Assembly (NCBI RefSeq): GCF_001866665.1
Contig: NZ_MLYO01000004.1
Location: 1 to 64,000, forward strand
DNA length: 64,000 nt
Direction of reading: 5' to 3'
Source: Streptomyces monashensis
Lineage (GTDB): Bacteria > Actinomycetota > Actinomycetes > Streptomycetales > Streptomycetaceae
The notes beneath the pieces are model-generated. The model was given only the letters and a program-made list of their open reading frames with translations. It was not told the origin of the DNA and did not search any database. The translations under genes were made by a program, and so were the position numbers. Of this stretch, positions 63,514-64,000 are shown piece after piece (the first letter of the stretch is position 1; each line of letters opens with the position of its first letter).

Positions 63514-63819
63514 CTACCGAAGTTCTCGTCGCGTACCTGGGATACCGGGTGGGGTTTGAACGTCAGCGTTTACCTGGCCGCCCAGGGTCATGACGTTCAG
63601 GGTTGCAGAGTTATCGTTGGCGATCGCGCTCTCGACACGGGCGACCAAGGTCGTGAAGGCTTCGTTGTCCGAGAGCCCCGAGTAGGGCCCCACCTTGGTC
63701 TCGAAGTAGATCCGTTCATGGCCGAGGAGTTGTTCGGTCGATCGGTAGTTCTTCCACTGCTCGCGGTAGCGGTAGACGCTCTCCAGCGAGACAGAGCCGA
63801 CAACGATCAGGCTCAGCAC
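63514..63819 (-). pseudogene. DUF4231 (SLATT-like) protein, 5'-truncated
   Basis: The remaining 101 residues (LSLIVVGSVSLESVYRYREQ, WKNYRSTEQLLGHERIYFET, VGPYSGLSDNEAFTTLVARV) are the C-terminal part of DUF4231. The two membrane helices that normally precede are absent: only LSLIVVG remains, and the upstream DNA is the end of a transposase gene. DUF4231/SLATT proteins are predicted pore-forming effectors of conflict systems. Confidence 0.6.
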
Positions 63820-64000
63820 CGTTGTATGAGGCCAAGACGTTGGTTACGGTCTGGCCGACGGTTGCTGCGGGTGGTTGTCCGTCGAGGGCGGTGTGGGGTC
63901 GGTGGTAGTTGTAGTGGATGTTCCACACCGCCAGCGCCCGGGTGCGCTGTGTTTCGGAGGTCCAGGTGCGCGCGTACAGGAACTCTTCTGCCAGGATCCG
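63716..64000 (-). pseudogene. C-terminal part of an IS481-like transposase, running out of the window
   Basis: From the window edge the frame reads ILAEEFLYARTWTSETQRTR, ALAVWNIHYNYHRPHTALDG, QPPAATVGQTVTNVLASYNG. The HYNYHRPHTALDGQPP block is the typical end of IS3/IS481 integrase-core transposases. The usual stop after ASYN is missing and translation continues in another frame of the DUF4231 fragment, showing that the IS end was lost at about 63815. Confidence 0.65.

Noticed and set aside
1..64000. tRNA or rRNA genes
   Set aside because: No stretch with the conserved tRNA arms or rRNA cores was noticed while reading the window; short or degenerate ones could be missed without a dedicated search.

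Overview
The window looks like accessory DNA of a Streptomyces or close relative, most likely a large plasmid or a plasmid-derived chromosomal island. The DNA is very GC-rich, GTG starts are frequent, and the gene families are typical of the genus: DUF2637 (SpdB-like) spread proteins, DUF3846, degenerate Doc-type toxins, a terpene synthase pair and an RHS toxin. No rRNA or tRNA gene was seen.

Layout. Positions 1-13 kb carry plasmid maintenance and transfer-type genes: DUF3846, two DUF2637 membrane proteins, a parAB pair with five copies of a 15-bp palindrome-like site, a run of overlapping membrane-protein genes, a GntR-type regulator with a zinc ribbon, and a chain of very small overlapping ORFs. 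Positions 13-17 kb hold an uncharacterised gene, a highly structured non-coding stretch (three hairpins with different stems but the same 7-nt loop), a winged-helix protein that may be replication-related, and a toxin-antitoxin pair. Positions 17-21 kb hold two unrecognised genes.

Positions 21-33 kb are a type I-E CRISPR-Cas locus in the order cas8e-cse2-cas7e-cas5e-cas6e, a CRISPR array of about 69 repeats, then cas3. There is no cas1 or cas2 in the window. The array has unusually decayed repeats, duplicated spacers, and two spacers that look like synonymous variants of one target. At 33-36 kb follows a second probable defence unit: a Trypco2-domain protein and a fusion of trypsin-like protease, P-loop NTPase and membrane segments. 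At 36-41 kb a LexA-type box precedes dnaE2 and a Y-family (ImuB-like) gene. At 41-46 kb is a three-gene, translationally overlapping recombinase set resembling Tn554 tnpABC. At 46-48 kb a terpene synthase and a polyprenyl diphosphate synthase form a compact terpene operon.

Positions 48-57 kb are rich in toxin-antitoxin modules (MazF-like, PIN-like with a neat palindromic operator, a second Doc-like pair). They also hold a 2.4-kb insertion element flanked by CTAG direct repeats that interrupts a luciferase-like monooxygenase gene. The element carries an RlmA/TlrB-type 23S rRNA methyltransferase preceded by a leader peptide and mutually exclusive hairpins, as expected for an antibiotic-sensing translational attenuator. 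An orphan second CRISPR array lies at 55.8-56.6 kb. The window ends with an RHS polymorphic toxin and its probable immunity gene (57.7-62.9 kb), then a decayed DUF4231 gene fused to the end of an IS481-like transposase.

Taken together: persistence (parABS, TA modules), transfer-type membrane genes, layered defence (CRISPR, protease-NTPase), inducible mutagenesis, one small metabolite pathway and a mobile resistance-type gene on one replicon.
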